The notes: a model not told the origin generated them from the letters alone. 64,000 nucleotides of DNA from Pelomonas sp937871895 (GCF_046348265.1 NZ_JAXMEO010000005.1), one strand, 5' to 3'; shown: positions 16,015 to 25,356, counted from the first letter of the stretch. Numbers and translations: made by a program.

Positions 16015-18825
16015 ATGAAGGTCAAGCTGTTCCCGCATTCCCTCTCTCCGCTCACCCAAGCCGTGACGCTGGCGCTGCTGGGCGCCCCGGTGGCCACGCT
16101 GGCGCAGACCGCGCCGGCCAACGCGCAACTCGATGCGGTGGTCGTCACCGGCATCCGCGCTTCGCAGGAGAAGTCGCTGAGCGTCAAGCGCAATGCCGAC
16201 GCCCACGTCGACGTCATCTCGGCCGAAGACATCGGCAAGATGCCCGACAAGAACGTGGCCGACTCGCTGGCCCGCGTGCCCGGCGTCACCATCCTGAACA
16301 GCCCCTCGGGTGGCTCCGGCGGCTTTGACGAGCGCGACCGTGTGGGCCTGCGCGGCACCAACCCCAGCCTGACCCAGACCCTGCTGGACGGCCACGGCCT
16401 CGCCAATGGCGACTGGTTCGTGCTGGACCAGACCGGCAATGGCGTCGGTCGCAGCGTCAGCTATTCGCTGCTGCCGTCTGAGCTGGTAAGCCGCGTTGTC
16501 GTGCGCAAGAGCTCCGAGGCCTCGCTCATCGAAGGCGGCACGGCCGGCTCGGTCGACATCATCACGCGCAAGCCGCTGGAGTTCAGCAAGGCGATGACCT
16601 TTGAGGCCAGCATTGGTGCGGTCTACGCGGACCTGCCCAAGAAGAGCGACCCGCAGCTCAGCGCCCTCTTCAACTACCGCAACGACGACAAGAGCTTCGG
16701 CGTGCTGGTGCAGGCCTTCAACGAGAAGCGCAGCCTGCGCCGCGACGGTGTCGAGACCCTGGGCTTCATCAACCAGCTCTCCGCCACCAACGCGCCAGAC
16801 CTGATCAAGGCCCATCCGGACTTGAACGGCGTCTACGCCCCCGACCTGATTGGTGCCGCCTACTTCACGCAGGAGCGCGAGCGCAAAGGCGGCCTGGTGC
16901 GCGCCGAGTTCAAGCCCACCAAGGATGTGGACCTGACGTTCACCGGCTTCTCGTCCAAGATGGATGCGGACAACTACAACCGCAACTACCTGATCGCGCC
17001 GCGCGCCGGCCTGATCAACAGCGCCACCATCTCCAACTATCAGGTCGTGACCGACAGCAAGGGCGTCAAGACCCTGACCCAAGCCACCTTCGACTGGGCC
17101 AGCAGCTCCACCGCCGGCTACTACGACATGATCTCGCGCAAGGCGGCCGCCCAGAGCGGGTATGTCGGCTTCGACGGCAGCTGGAAGCTCAATGACAAGC
17201 TGACCCTGACCGCCAACGCCGGCACCTCCAACGGCAAGGGCCAGACCCTGAGCCAGGACGTCGCCGAGCTGCACATCCAGACCAAGCATGCCAGCTTCGG
17301 TCTGCAGGGCACTGACAAGGCGCCGTCCTTCGGCTTCACCAGCCCCTCGATGGGTCTGGACTGGATCTTCGGTGCCGAGCACGTGATCGTGCACGACAAG
17401 GAGAACTGGGCCCAGGTGGACGGCGAGTACCAGCTTGACGCCGGCCTGCTGCGCAGCCTCAAGTTCGGCCTGCGCGGCGCCGAGCACAAGCGCTACACCG
17501 ACGCGACCCTGAACCAGGGCCCGGGCTGCGCCACCGGCACGCCTTATCGCGTCGCCCCGTTTGCCTGGAGCCAGCCCAGCGCCTGCGCGGACGCCACCGG
17601 CAAGGACGATCCAGCCAACTCGCCCTTCGCCAGCCTGCCTGCGCTCAGCAGCAGCTTCCCCGGCAACTATGGCGCCGGCATCGGCAATGGCTTCCCGACG
17701 CAGATCGGCTTCATCCCGGCCGACGTGCTGGCCGCCTACAACGCCAAGTACACCAACCGCGACCCCATCGCCCGCCGCTCGCCCAATGACGGCGGCGAGT
17801 ACAGCGTCAAGGAGTCCACCACCGCCGCTTACCTGCAGGGCAACCTGGAAGGCGAGCGCTGGAGCGGCAATGTCGGCCTGCGCCTCGTGCGCACCAAGCA
17901 GACCTCGGGCTCCTTCCGCCCCAGCTTCCCCGGCGAGACGCCCAGCGTGAGCTCGGCCTTTGGCGACTTCACCGCCACCACGTCCGACCGCAGCTACACC
18001 GACCTGCTGCCCAGCGCCAGCCTGCGCGTGGACGTCACCAAGGACGTGGTCGGCCGCCTCGCCCTCTCCCGCACCCTCACACGTGCCGACTACACCGCCC
18101 TCTCGGCGTTCACCTCGTTGAACACCACGGGCATGTACCTCGACAACGACGCCATCGGCGGCGGCAGCGCGGGCAATGCGGACTTGAAGCCCATCCGCTC
18201 CACCAACTTCGACGCCAACCTTGAGTGGTACTTCGCCCCGCGCGCCTTCGTCTCCATCGGCGCCTTCCACATGGAGATGGGCAGCTACATCACCAATGGC
18301 AGCTTCACCGGCACCTATCCCGTGCTGCTGGGCAATACGGCGGGCGGCTCGGCGCAGCAACTGGTCAATCGCAAGTTCGTCATCACCGGCCTGACCAACA
18401 AGAAGGCCTCGGTGACGGGCCTGGAGTTCGCGTTCGAGACCCCGGTCGCCGGCAACTTTGGCGTCAGCGCCAACTACACGCTCGCCAACGGTCACGACGC
18501 CGATGGCCACGTGCTGCGCGGCAACGTCAAGAACACCTTCAACCTGGGCGGCTTCTATGAGGACGGCGGTTTCTCGGCGCGCCTCAACTACAGCTACACC
18601 GACGACATCTTCATCGGCACCGACCGCGCCACCGACTACTACCAAAAGGGCAATGGCGTGCTGTCGGCCTCGCTGGGCTACAAGCTCAACGACCACTTCG
18701 CGCTGAGCCTCGATGCGCAGAACCTGAACAACCCGAAGTTGAAGTACTACGCCTCGGAAGTCCAGCCCCGCGCCATCTATCAAAACGGTCGCCAGTTTTA
18801 TGTGACGGCCCGTATCAAATACTGA
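16015..18825 (+). CDS. TonB-dependent outer-membrane receptor (Caulobacter type)
   Basis: Outer-membrane beta barrel that imports a ligand using TonB energy. I start at ATG 16015, after GAAGGACGAAGC, because the first 30 residues then form a signal peptide ending TLAQ. A TonB box-like LDAVVVTGIR follows, then the plug (ISAEDIGKMPDKNVADSLARVPG, DGHGLANGDW) and a 22-strand-size barrel ending in aromatic QFYVTARIKY. At 936 residues it fits the large TIGR01782-like group seen with carbohydrate or aromatic utilisation. The substrate cannot be told from sequence. The neighbouring convergent cupin/JmjC gene is a typical companion of this receptor class. A terminator follows directly. Confidence 0.93.
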   Translation: MKVKLFPHSLSPLTQAVTLALLGAPVATLAQTAPANAQLDAVVVTGIRASQEKSLSVKRNADAHVDVISAEDIGKMPDKNVADSLARVPGVTILNSPSGGSGGFDERDRVGLRGTNPSLTQTLLDGHGLANGDWFVLDQTGNGVGRSVSYSLLPSELVSRVVVRKSSEASLIEGGTAGSVDIITRKPLEFSKAMTFEASIGAVYADLPKKSDPQLSALFNYRNDDKSFGVLVQAFNEKRSLRRDGVETLGFINQLSATNAPDLIKAHPDLNGVYAPDLIGAAYFTQERERKGGLVRAEFKPTKDVDLTFTGFSSKMDADNYNRNYLIAPRAGLINSATISNYQVVTDSKGVKTLTQATFDWASSSTAGYYDMISRKAAAQSGYVGFDGSWKLNDKLTLTANAGTSNGKGQTLSQDVAELHIQTKHASFGLQGTDKAPSFGFTSPSMGLDWIFGAEHVIVHDKENWAQVDGEYQLDAGLLRSLKFGLRGAEHKRYTDATLNQGPGCATGTPYRVAPFAWSQPSACADATGKDDPANSPFASLPALSSSFPGNYGAGIGNGFPTQIGFIPADVLAAYNAKYTNRDPIARRSPNDGGEYSVKESTTAAYLQGNLEGERWSGNVGLRLVRTKQTSGSFRPSFPGETPSVSSAFGDFTATTSDRSYTDLLPSASLRVDVTKDVVGRLALSRTLTRADYTALSAFTSLNTTGMYLDNDAIGGGSAGNADLKPIRSTNFDANLEWYFAPRAFVSIGAFHMEMGSYITNGSFTGTYPVLLGNTAGGSAQQLVNRKFVITGLTNKKASVTGLEFAFETPVAGNFGVSANYTLANGHDADGHVLRGNVKNTFNLGGFYEDGGFSARLNYSYTDDIFIGTDRATDYYQKGNGVLSASLGYKLNDHFALSLDAQNLNNPKLKYYASEVQPRAIYQNGRQFYVTARIKY

Positions 18826-18886
18826 TCACCACCGCCATGCCCGGCAAGGCCTCACGAGGGCGTCGCCTGGTGCAGGACACCTGACC

Positions 18887-18915
18887 GGGGAGCGTGCACA
18901 CACGCTCCCCTTTTT
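18887..18915 (+). terminator. Rho-independent terminator after TonB receptor
   Basis: A perfect 10-bp stem (GGGGAGCGTG with CACGCTCCCC), a CACA loop and five T follow the receptor stop by 61 bp. Confidence 0.92.
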
Positions 18916-18951
18916 GATGCTTGCCTCGGTGGCGAGCCCTCTACGCAGCGC

Positions 18952-19968
18952 TCAAGGCTTGAGGCGCCCCGCGATGTCCTGCCGGATCGCCGCGTCCGCC
19001 GCCGCATCCAGCTCGCCAAAGAGATGCCGCTGCCCCTCGGGGATGTGCGCGAGCGCTGGCCCGCGTGCGCCGAACACGTAGTGCGCGAACAGCGCCTGCC
19101 AGCCCTCGCGTTCGCCATCGGGCAGGTGGCGAAACGCCAGCATCGCCAGGCGCATCGCGGCGAGGTGCAGGTCGTCGGGTCGATCCGGGGCTGCGGGCGG
19201 CCGCCACCAGTAGTTCATCAAGGCGTTCAGATGCGGCGCCAGGGCCTCGACCTGGTGGAACCACAGCGGCGGGATGTAGATCGCGTCACCAGGTGCCAGC
19301 TCCGCCACGAGGGCCTGCTCCAGCGCCTGCGCCACCAGCGGAAAGCGTTCGGCATCGGCCCGGTGCAGGTCGGGCACGACCGAGGTCGGTGCTGGTGTCG
19401 GGGCGTGGTCCGGTGGCCCTAGGTAGAGCAGGGGCGCGCACTGCGGCGGCAGCAGGGTGAAGCGCCGCTGCCCAGCCACCACGCAGGCGATGTTGTGCGA
19501 GTCGTCGAAGTGCGCCGGCGTCGTCGCGCGGTTGCCCACCCACAGCCGTGGCGCCACCTCCGGCGGCAACAGCGGGCAGGGGTTGGCCAGCTCCAGCCCT
19601 GGCAGGGCGGCGGATACGAGCGCACTCTGCGCGGCCAGCGCGGGCGGATCCGGGAAGTGGCTGTAGCGCCAGAGCTGCTCGAACAAGGCGGCATAGGGCC
19701 GCTTGTCGTGCAGGAAGTTGAAGCCGTCCAGCCCCGGCTTGTAGCCAAAGGCGCGCGTCGGTTCAGGTTTGGCCAACAGGGCGTCGACGGGCAAGCCCTG
19801 GTCAAAGCCCGAGAGGTACTGCAGGCAGGCCTCCAGCCCCGCGCGGCCCTGCGCCACCAGCGGCCAGTGCGCCACCAGCCCGCGCATCAGCACGGGCTCG
19901 TAGCCGGCCAGCACCTCGCGCTCAAACTGCTCGCGCGAGACGCCGTCCAGCGTCTTCATCTCACGCAT
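18952..19968 (-). CDS. Cupin-like/JmjC domain protein
   Basis: A 338-residue cupin_8 (JmjC-related) protein, a fold that usually holds Fe(II) and 2-oxoglutarate for hydroxylation. A metal-site pattern is visible: HFDDSHNIACVVAGQRRFTLLPP (His and Asp at about residues 153-155) and a distal IPPLWFHQVEAL (His at about 244). In other genomes such proteins accompany Caulobacter-type TonB receptors and tryptophan-halogenase-like proteins; their substrate is unknown. It is convergent with the receptor and follows a small lipoprotein gene by 2 bp on the same strand. The start could also be the Met three codons later (19959). Confidence 0.8.
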   Translation of the reverse strand: MREMKTLDGVSREQFEREVLAGYEPVLMRGLVAHWPLVAQGRAGLEACLQYLSGFDQGLPVDALLAKPEPTRAFGYKPGLDGFNFLHDKRPYAALFEQLWRYSHFPDPPALAAQSALVSAALPGLELANPCPLLPPEVAPRLWVGNRATTPAHFDDSHNIACVVAGQRRFTLLPPQCAPLLYLGPPDHAPTPAPTSVVPDLHRADAERFPLVAQALEQALVAELAPGDAIYIPPLWFHQVEALAPHLNALMNYWWRPPAAPDRPDDLHLAAMRLAMLAFRHLPDGEREGWQALFAHYVFGARGPALAHIPEGQRHLFGELDAAADAAIRQDIAGRLKP

Positions 19969-19970
19969 CG

Positions 19971-20462
19971 TCAGGCGGCGGCGCAGCCCTGGCTCGCTCG
20001 CAGGCCTTTCAGGAACCCCCGGCGCACGCCGCCGGCCGTGATGGCCGCGGACACCCGCTTGGAGTAGCGCTCAGCGCCCGACAGCTTGCGGATCCAGCCG
20101 CGGAAGGGGATCACGCCTTCGGCCGTGCGCTTCAGCGCCCCGGTCGCGGCATCGCCGGCTTCGTCGCCGGCGCGGTCCAACAGAGCGCGGCCGTCGGTGC
20201 TGGGGGCGTCGAGGTCGGGGCCCAGCACCTCGTCCAATTGCTTGATGGCAGCCGCCAGCGCGTCGCAGCTGCGGTCAGCCGGCAACGCGTAGGGCTGGTG
20301 GGCCGCCTGCTGCAGCAGCTCAGGGATATTGGCCTGCACCAGGTTCAGGTCGGTCAGCGGCGTGGTCACCGCGCCGGCAGTGTTGGCGGCCGCTTTCTCC
20401 TGGCCGGTGGTGGAACAGCTGGCCAGGGCCAGGGCGGCGAGCAGGGTCAGGGCGGTACGCAT
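19971..20462 (-). CDS. Small lipoprotein of unknown function
   Basis: A 163-residue secreted lipoprotein. MRTALTLLAALALASCSTTGQ is a classic lipoprotein signal with lipobox LASC (Cys at residue 16), which fixes the start at 20462. The mature part is helical and Ala-rich (SCDALAAAIKQLDEVLG, then RTAEGVIPFRGWIRKLSGAERYSK). This resembles small proteobacterial lipoproteins with a GWIRKLSGA segment; I know no function. It precedes the cupin gene by 2 bp, so the two form an operon. Confidence 0.8.
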   Translation of the reverse strand: MRTALTLLAALALASCSTTGQEKAAANTAGAVTTPLTDLNLVQANIPELLQQAAHQPYALPADRSCDALAAAIKQLDEVLGPDLDAPSTDGRALLDRAGDEAGDAATGALKRTAEGVIPFRGWIRKLSGAERYSKRVSAAITAGGVRRGFLKGLRASQGCAAA

Positions 20463-20494
20463 CGGGCGACCATAGCAGAGCCGCCCGGTGTGCG

Positions 20495-21664
20495 TCAGAA
20501 CGGCAAACCCACGTAGTTCTCCGCCAGCGAGTGCTGCGCGGCCGTGCTGGAGAACAGGTAGTCCAGCTCCACCTGCTGCAGCTTCTTGTCGTAGTCCGAG
20601 GTGCCGGGGAAGGTGTGCAGGATGGAGGTCATCCACCACGAGAAGCGCTGCGCCTTCCAGACCCGTGCCAGGGCCTTGGCCGAGTAACCGTCCAGCCCCG
20701 AGTCGTCGCCGCGCTGGTAGTGCGCCAGCATGGCGTGATAGAGGTAGTAGATGTCGGAGGCGGCGCTATTGAGCCCGCGTGCGCCGGTGGGCGGCACGAT
20801 GTGCGCCGCGTCGCCGGCCAGGAAGAGGCGGCCATGACGCATCGGCTCGGCCACGAAGGAGCGCAGCGGCGCGATGGACTTCTCGATGCTGGGCCCGGTG
20901 ATCAGGCGTTCGGCAACTTCAGTCGGCAGGCGGCGCTTGAGTTCGGCCCAGAAGGCCTCGTCGCTCCAGTCCTCGACCTTGTCGGTCAGCGGCACCTGGA
21001 TGTAGTAGCGCGACAGCACCTGCGAGCGTAGCGAGCACAGCGCAAAGCCGCGCTCGTTGTTCGAGTAGATGAGCTCGGGCGACACGGGCTTGGTGCGCGA
21101 CAGCACGCCCAGCCAGCCAAAGGGGTAGACCTTCTCGACCTCGCGCAGCACGTCCTTGGGGATGGAGCGGCGGCTCACGCCGTGGAAGCCGTCGGCCCCG
21201 ATCACGTAGTCGCAGTCCACGCGCTCGTCCATCCCGTTGTGGCGGAAGGTGACATAGGGCTTGTCAGTCGTCAGGTCGTGCGGTTGAACGTCCTCGGCCT
21301 GGTGGATGACGATGCCCTTCATCCGGTCGCGCGCCTCGTAGAGGTCACGCGTCAGTTCGGTCTGGCCGTAGACCATCACCGAGTTGCCGGTGTGGGCGTG
21401 CAGGTCCACGCGCTGCATCTGTTCGCCTCGCGCCACGAAGAAGCCCTCGTGGATCTCGCCCTCTCGGTCCATGCGTTCGCCGCACTCGGCCTCGCGCATC
21501 AATTTGGCGAAACCGTGCTCCAGCACGCCGGCGCGGATGCGCGACAGCACATAGTCGCGGGTCTGCCGCTCCAGTACCACGGTCTCGATGCCCTTGAGGT
21601 GCAGCAGCTGGGACAGCATCAGCCCCGACGGGCCACCACCAATGATGCAAACCTGGGTCTTCAT
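20495..21664 (-). CDS. pobA: 4-hydroxybenzoate 3-monooxygenase
   Basis: FAD- and NAD(P)H-dependent hydroxylase that turns 4-hydroxybenzoate into protocatechuate. The 389-residue protein starts MKTQVCIIGGGPSGLMLSQLL (dinucleotide-binding fold) and has the second FAD motif GDAAHIVPPTGARGLNSAASD at about residue 285. Length and sequence match the well-studied Pseudomonas enzyme class. I start at ATG 21664; the open frame runs 46 codons further but without homology. An AraC-type regulator gene is divergent across a 125-bp spacer, the usual pobA/pobR arrangement. No protocatechuate ring-cleavage genes are in the window. Confidence 0.96.
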   Translation of the reverse strand: MKTQVCIIGGGPSGLMLSQLLHLKGIETVVLERQTRDYVLSRIRAGVLEHGFAKLMREAECGERMDREGEIHEGFFVARGEQMQRVDLHAHTGNSVMVYGQTELTRDLYEARDRMKGIVIHQAEDVQPHDLTTDKPYVTFRHNGMDERVDCDYVIGADGFHGVSRRSIPKDVLREVEKVYPFGWLGVLSRTKPVSPELIYSNNERGFALCSLRSQVLSRYYIQVPLTDKVEDWSDEAFWAELKRRLPTEVAERLITGPSIEKSIAPLRSFVAEPMRHGRLFLAGDAAHIVPPTGARGLNSAASDIYYLYHAMLAHYQRGDDSGLDGYSAKALARVWKAQRFSWWMTSILHTFPGTSDYDKKLQQVELDYLFSSTAAQHSLAENYVGLPF

Positions 21665-21789
21665 GCAGGAGTCTCCTTGTAGTCGTCTCGGTCTCGTCGC
21701 GGCGGCAGGCCGCGAGAAAGGGGCGAACTTAAAGCCAGCCCGCGTCTGCCGGAAGCGATGGAACGCGCCAACATTTGTACGATTCGTGC

Positions 21790-22665
21790 ATGTCCAAGGC
21801 AAACCCCTACATCGCCAGCTGGAGCCTGTTCGGCGAATCCAGCGAGCTGCCCGACGTGCTGCACTGCGAAACCATCGCCGCCCGCTCGGTGCAGTACGAC
21901 TGGGAGCTGGCCCCGCACCGGCATGCGCGCCTGCACCAGGTGTTGTTGCTGCAGCGTGGGCGTGGCGAGGTGCAGTTGGAGGGGCAGCTGCGCGCGCTGC
22001 CGCCCATGAGCCTCGTCAATGTGCCCAGCAGCGTGGTGCATGCCTTCCGCTTCGAGCGCGGCACGCAGGGCTGGGTCACGACGCTGCCCGACGTGATGCT
22101 CGACGCCCTGGCGCCGGGCAGCAGCGGCGAGGTGCGCCGCGTGCTGGCGCAAGCCGCCGTGGTGCCGGCGCCGGCACCGCTGGCGGGCCTGGTGGCGCAG
22201 CTGATGAGCGAGTTCGAGGGCCGCGCGCCCGCGCGGGCGCTGGTGTTGCGCGGGCTCGGCGCCACGCTGGTGGGCTACACCGCGCGGTTGCTGGCCGAGC
22301 ATGCCGATGCCGCCGTGGACAGTGCGGCGCCACCGCCGCTGCTGGCGCGCTTCCAGGCCTTGCTGGACGAGCAACTGACGGCGCGCTGGTCCGTGGCCGA
22401 CTACGCACGGGCGCTCGCCGTCACGCCCGGCCACCTCAGCCGCCTCACGCGCGACGCCACGGGCCAGCCCGCGTCCAAGCTGATCGATGAGCACCTGGTG
22501 CGCGAGGCGCGGCGCCAACTGGCCTACACCCAGGCGCCGGTCGGCGCCGTGGCCGAGGCACTGGGCTTTGCGGATGCGGCCCACTTCAGCCGCGTGTTCG
22601 CGCGCGCCACGGGCATGTCGCCGCGCGCCTTCCGGCGGGGGCTGGGGGCGCAGGCTGCAAGTTGA
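21790..22665 (+). CDS. pobR: AraC family regulator of pobA
   Basis: Transcription activator, probably responding to 4-hydroxybenzoate, inferred from its position divergent to pobA. The 291-residue protein starts MSKANPYIASWSLFG and has an N-terminal cupin-like sensor (LAPHRHARLHQVLLLQRG) and a C-terminal pair of helix-turn-helix motifs (WSVADYARALAVTPGHLSRL and GAVAEALGFADAAHFSRVF) ending with ATGMSPRAFRR. A Met five codons earlier (21775) is also possible. The shared spacer 21665-21789 must contain its operator; ATTTGTACGATTCGTGCAT just before the start has a near-palindromic look. Confidence 0.88.
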   Translation: MSKANPYIASWSLFGESSELPDVLHCETIAARSVQYDWELAPHRHARLHQVLLLQRGRGEVQLEGQLRALPPMSLVNVPSSVVHAFRFERGTQGWVTTLPDVMLDALAPGSSGEVRRVLAQAAVVPAPAPLAGLVAQLMSEFEGRAPARALVLRGLGATLVGYTARLLAEHADAAVDSAAPPPLLARFQALLDEQLTARWSVADYARALAVTPGHLSRLTRDATGQPASKLIDEHLVREARRQLAYTQAPVGAVAEALGFADAAHFSRVFARATGMSPRAFRRGLGAQAAS

Positions 22666-22710
22666 GGCTCAGCCCCGCCGCCTGCGGGCCTGCGGGCCTG
22701 CAGCGCGCGC

Positions 22711-23559
22711 TCAGAGCAGATCGGCCGCCCAATCGAACGACGGGTCGGCCACGTCGTTGTGCGCGATGTTGAAGGACTTGCGGTCGATGGTGAGGCCCGT
22801 GTAGCCGCGGCCCCGGTAGCGGGCTTCGTAGCGGTCCACATCCTGCACATTGCCCGGCGCGTTGGCGCTGGTCAGCACCAGGTGCACGGCCAGGCTCTTG
22901 CTGGTAGCGAAGCGGGCGTCCTCCTCGGCCACGATCGCGCCCGTCAGCGCCCAGAAGGCGCCGTCAAACAGCAGGTAGTTCTTGAAGTAGGGCGCCGCCA
23001 CCGGCTCCTTGGCCAGCAGCTGTGCGCCCAGCAGGCCGCCGTACGAGGTGCCGACAAAGCTGCGCGTGTCCGAGGTCCGGTAGCGCGCCTCGATCAGCGG
23101 CACCAGCTCCTCTTTGAGGAAGCGCATGTAGGTGGAGCCGCCCACCAAGGTGTAGTCGATGGCGCGCCGGTCGCCTGGGCCCTGCTCGATGCTGACCAGG
23201 ATCACGTCCTTGCGCCGCTGGTCCAGCATGCGCGAGAAGGACGAGAAGATCCACTGCCCGTCCGTCGCGTAGAGCACCGGGTAGCGCGTGGTCGAGCCCG
23301 CGTAGCCCGGTGGCAGGTAGACATGGAAGGGGTAGGTGATGCCGGTGAGCTTGGACGTGATGCTCTGGTCGCGCTCCAGGCTGCCGGCGTAGGTGTAGGG
23401 CGCTGCCGGGGCGGACGGCGCGGGCGTGATGACGTCCACGCTGCTGCTACTGGACCCTCCGCCGCCACAGCCCGCCAAGGCGCCCACGATGCCGAGCAGG
23501 ACAATCAGCCATGGGAGGCTTGAGCGTCGGCGTAGCAAGCTCGAAAGCGTAGGCAGCAT
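22711..23559 (-). CDS. Esterase-D-type alpha/beta hydrolase, lipoprotein
   Basis: Predicted envelope-anchored esterase of the esterase D/IroE-like family. Starting at ATG 23559 gives 282 residues with a long hydrophobic signal ending in lipobox LAGC and a Gly/Ser linker. The catalytic elbow is GTSYGG, and an acid/His region lies near SFNIAHNDVADPSFDWA at the C-terminus. A Met 17 codons earlier is possible but gives a less typical signal. A very similar gene lies directly upstream on the same strand, with the same end motif, so this is a tandem duplication; the other copy is frameshifted. The substrate is unknown. Confidence 0.82.
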   Translation of the reverse strand: MLPTLSSLLRRRSSLPWLIVLLGIVGALAGCGGGGSSSSSVDVITPAPSAPAAPYTYAGSLERDQSITSKLTGITYPFHVYLPPGYAGSTTRYPVLYATDGQWIFSSFSRMLDQRRKDVILVSIEQGPGDRRAIDYTLVGGSTYMRFLKEELVPLIEARYRTSDTRSFVGTSYGGLLGAQLLAKEPVAAPYFKNYLLFDGAFWALTGAIVAEEDARFATSKSLAVHLVLTSANAPGNVQDVDRYEARYRGRGYTGLTIDRKSFNIAHNDVADPSFDWAADLL

Positions 23560-23656
23560 CGCAGTGGCCGAAAGGGAGGACACGATCCCGCCCGGCGCAC
23601 CGATTCTCAAGCCCTGCCTCGCAGCCGGCCATCCGGCGTGGCCCCGAGCAAGGCCG

Positions 23657-24442
23657 TCAGCGGATCAGATCAATCGCCCAATCGAAGGACGGGTCGCCCA
23701 CGTCGTCGTGCTTGAGGTCGAAGGACTTGTAGTCCAGCTTCAGGTCCGCGAAGCCATGCTTCTGCCAGCGTGCCGCATAGGCCTTCACGTCGCGCTCGTT
23801 GCCCATGGTGGCGCTGCTCAGGATCACGTGGATCGGCAGGCTCGGCCGCTGCGCAGCGCAGCTGCGTCGTCTGCTGCAAGTGCTCGCGCCGCAGCGCCCA
23901 GAAGGCCGCATCAAACAGCAGGTAGTGGCTGAAGTAGGGCTGCTCGCCGGTCTCCGCGTTCAGCAGCAGCCCGCCCAGCAAGCCGCCGTAGGACGTGCCC
24001 GTGAAGCTGCGCACGCCGCTCGTGCGGTATCGCGCCTCCACCATCGGGATCAGCTCTTCCTTCAGCACCCGCATATAGGCCGCGCCCTTGGGCGTGTAGT
24101 CAATCGCCCGCCGGTCACCGGGGCCCTGCTCGATGCTGACCAGGATCATGGGCTTGCGCCGCTGGTCCAGCATCCGCGCGAACGCCGGGAAGCTCCACTG
24201 CCCGTCCGTCGCCACCAGCAGCGGGTAGCGCTCGCTGGACGCTGCATAGCCCACCGGCAGGTAGACGTGATACGGGTACTCGATGCCGGTGATCTTGGAC
24301 GTGAAGGTGAGGGCCCGCTGCACCGAGCCTTGGTACTGGTAGGCCGGCGCCGAGGCAGCGGCGGCCGGTGGCGTCACCGGCGGCTGGGTAGGGGTGCAGG
24401 CGGACGTGAGTGCGGCGAGGGTGAGCAGCAGGGGCGGAGCAT
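23657..24442 (-). pseudogene. Frameshifted tandem copy of the esterase lipoprotein
   Basis: Paralogue of the downstream esterase, with the same blocks in order: ITGIEYPYHVYLPVGYA, LVSIEQGPGDRRAIDYT, FTGTSYGGLLGG and KSFDLKHDDVGDPSFDWA. Two frame breaks are visible. Near 23850 the frame changes after AFWALRREHLQQ, and the C-terminal block continues in another frame to a stop at 23657. Near 24431 the signal peptide LLLTLAALTSAC is one base out of frame with the ATG at 24442; one extra C in a CCCC run would give MLRPLLLTLAALTSAC. Two independent lesions argue for a true pseudogene, although homopolymer sequencing error could explain the second. Confidence 0.82.
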
Positions 24443-24561
24443 GGGGGTGGGCTGGGGTTTGAAGGCCGGCGAGGGTAAGGGCGGGGTGTGGCCTGTGCTG
24501 AAAGGCATGAGGCTCAGCGGTGGGTTGGCGCGGGGCGTGCCTGGCAACACGACGTCCGGCT

Positions 24562-24753
24562 TCAGGTCACCAGCAGCTGCTGGTCCAGCAGGGCCTGCAC
24601 GATGTCGGCCTGCAGGCGGTCGCGGCGGCGCTTGGCGGCATCGCGCTGCGGGGCGGCTTCAGCCATCCAGCGCTTGAAGTCGACGAAGACCTGCGGAGCC
24701 ACGGTGCGCATGGTGGCCATGCGACCGGTGTTGTCGCAGGGGCAGGAAATCAC
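24562..24753 (-). pseudogene. C-terminal remnant of a nucleotidyltransferase-fold protein
   Basis: A 63-codon frame contains RMATMRTVAPQVFVDFKRWM, then RDAAKRRRDRLQAD and a terminal LLDQQLL. In my memory this pattern (F-x-x-FKRWM, RDxxKRRRDxxQAxxV) is the C-terminus of GSU2403-like nucleotidyltransferase-fold proteins, which are several times longer. The coding pattern stops at a TGA just upstream (near 24765), so I read it as a truncated remnant. It could still be a small free-standing protein. It fits the decayed character of the following 3 kb. Confidence 0.35.
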
Positions 24754-25263
24754 CGCAGTATTTTCAAATCACCGTTGCAGTGAATCCATTGTTGACAATG
24801 ACTTGGGATGAGTTGGTGCATCGTTTTGCGCATGGGCCGCGTGGTGGCCTGTGCGGTGGATGGGCGCGGCCAGAGGCTTGGAACGTCCCGCGCCCGGGCT
24901 ATGGAAGCGCTGTACTGGGGCGGTCGCTGCGCGACTGCCCTGTAGGCGGGCGGCGACGTCGGATGAGACCTCGCGGTCAGCGCGCCCTGGATGAAGATGA
25001 GCTGCAAGGCGCGGCACAGCTGTAGCACGGCTACAGCGAGCATGGCAACGCCGCAGATCGCTTCAGCGGGTTGCGCGCAGGCCTGGCGCTCGGCGGGTCG
25101 CGCCGATCCACGTCCTGCGCTGGCCAAGCCCCAGGCGTGCGCAGCGCTGGCGGCGGTCTCGTAGGCAAGATCCCGCTGCCGCATGTGAAGGTTGGCAAAG
25201 TCCCGCCCGACCTGGCTGGTGCGCTCCAGTTGGGGTGGCCATTCGGGCCCGCTCCGGTGCTCA
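24754..25263. other. Non-coding stretch, no supportable gene
   Basis: Open frames here on both strands lack recognisable homology or a credible start. The longest on the minus strand (24750-25184) is Ala/Arg-rich with no domain I recognise. An 8-bp perfect hairpin (GCTGTAGC with GCTACAGC) lies at 25019-25037. A lone TTGACA at 24793 has no matching -10 box. Confidence 0.4.
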
Positions 25264-25356
25264 GTTTGCGGCTCGCGCCGAACTCCTCCAGCGCGCTCCG
25301 GTCAAACAGGCGGCGCGCAGTCAGAGGTCAGTTCGCTCCGCTCACGCCCCGCAAAC
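25264..25356 (+). repeat. Structured intergenic element, copy D (core, degraded)
   Basis: Shares the core of the elements at 27588, 32023 and 32297: GCCGAACTC, then GGTCAAACAGGCGGCG and AGTCAG. Its own stems are GTTTGCGG (25264-25271) with CCGCAAAC (25349-25356), and CGCGCCG with CGGCGCG around the GGTCAAACA loop. I see no clear outer inverted repeats, so it is probably a decayed copy. Confidence 0.5.

Noticed and set aside
24750..25184. Minus-strand 144-codon frame
   Set aside because: Low-information Ala/Arg/Pro text, no start signal or domain, in a decayed region.
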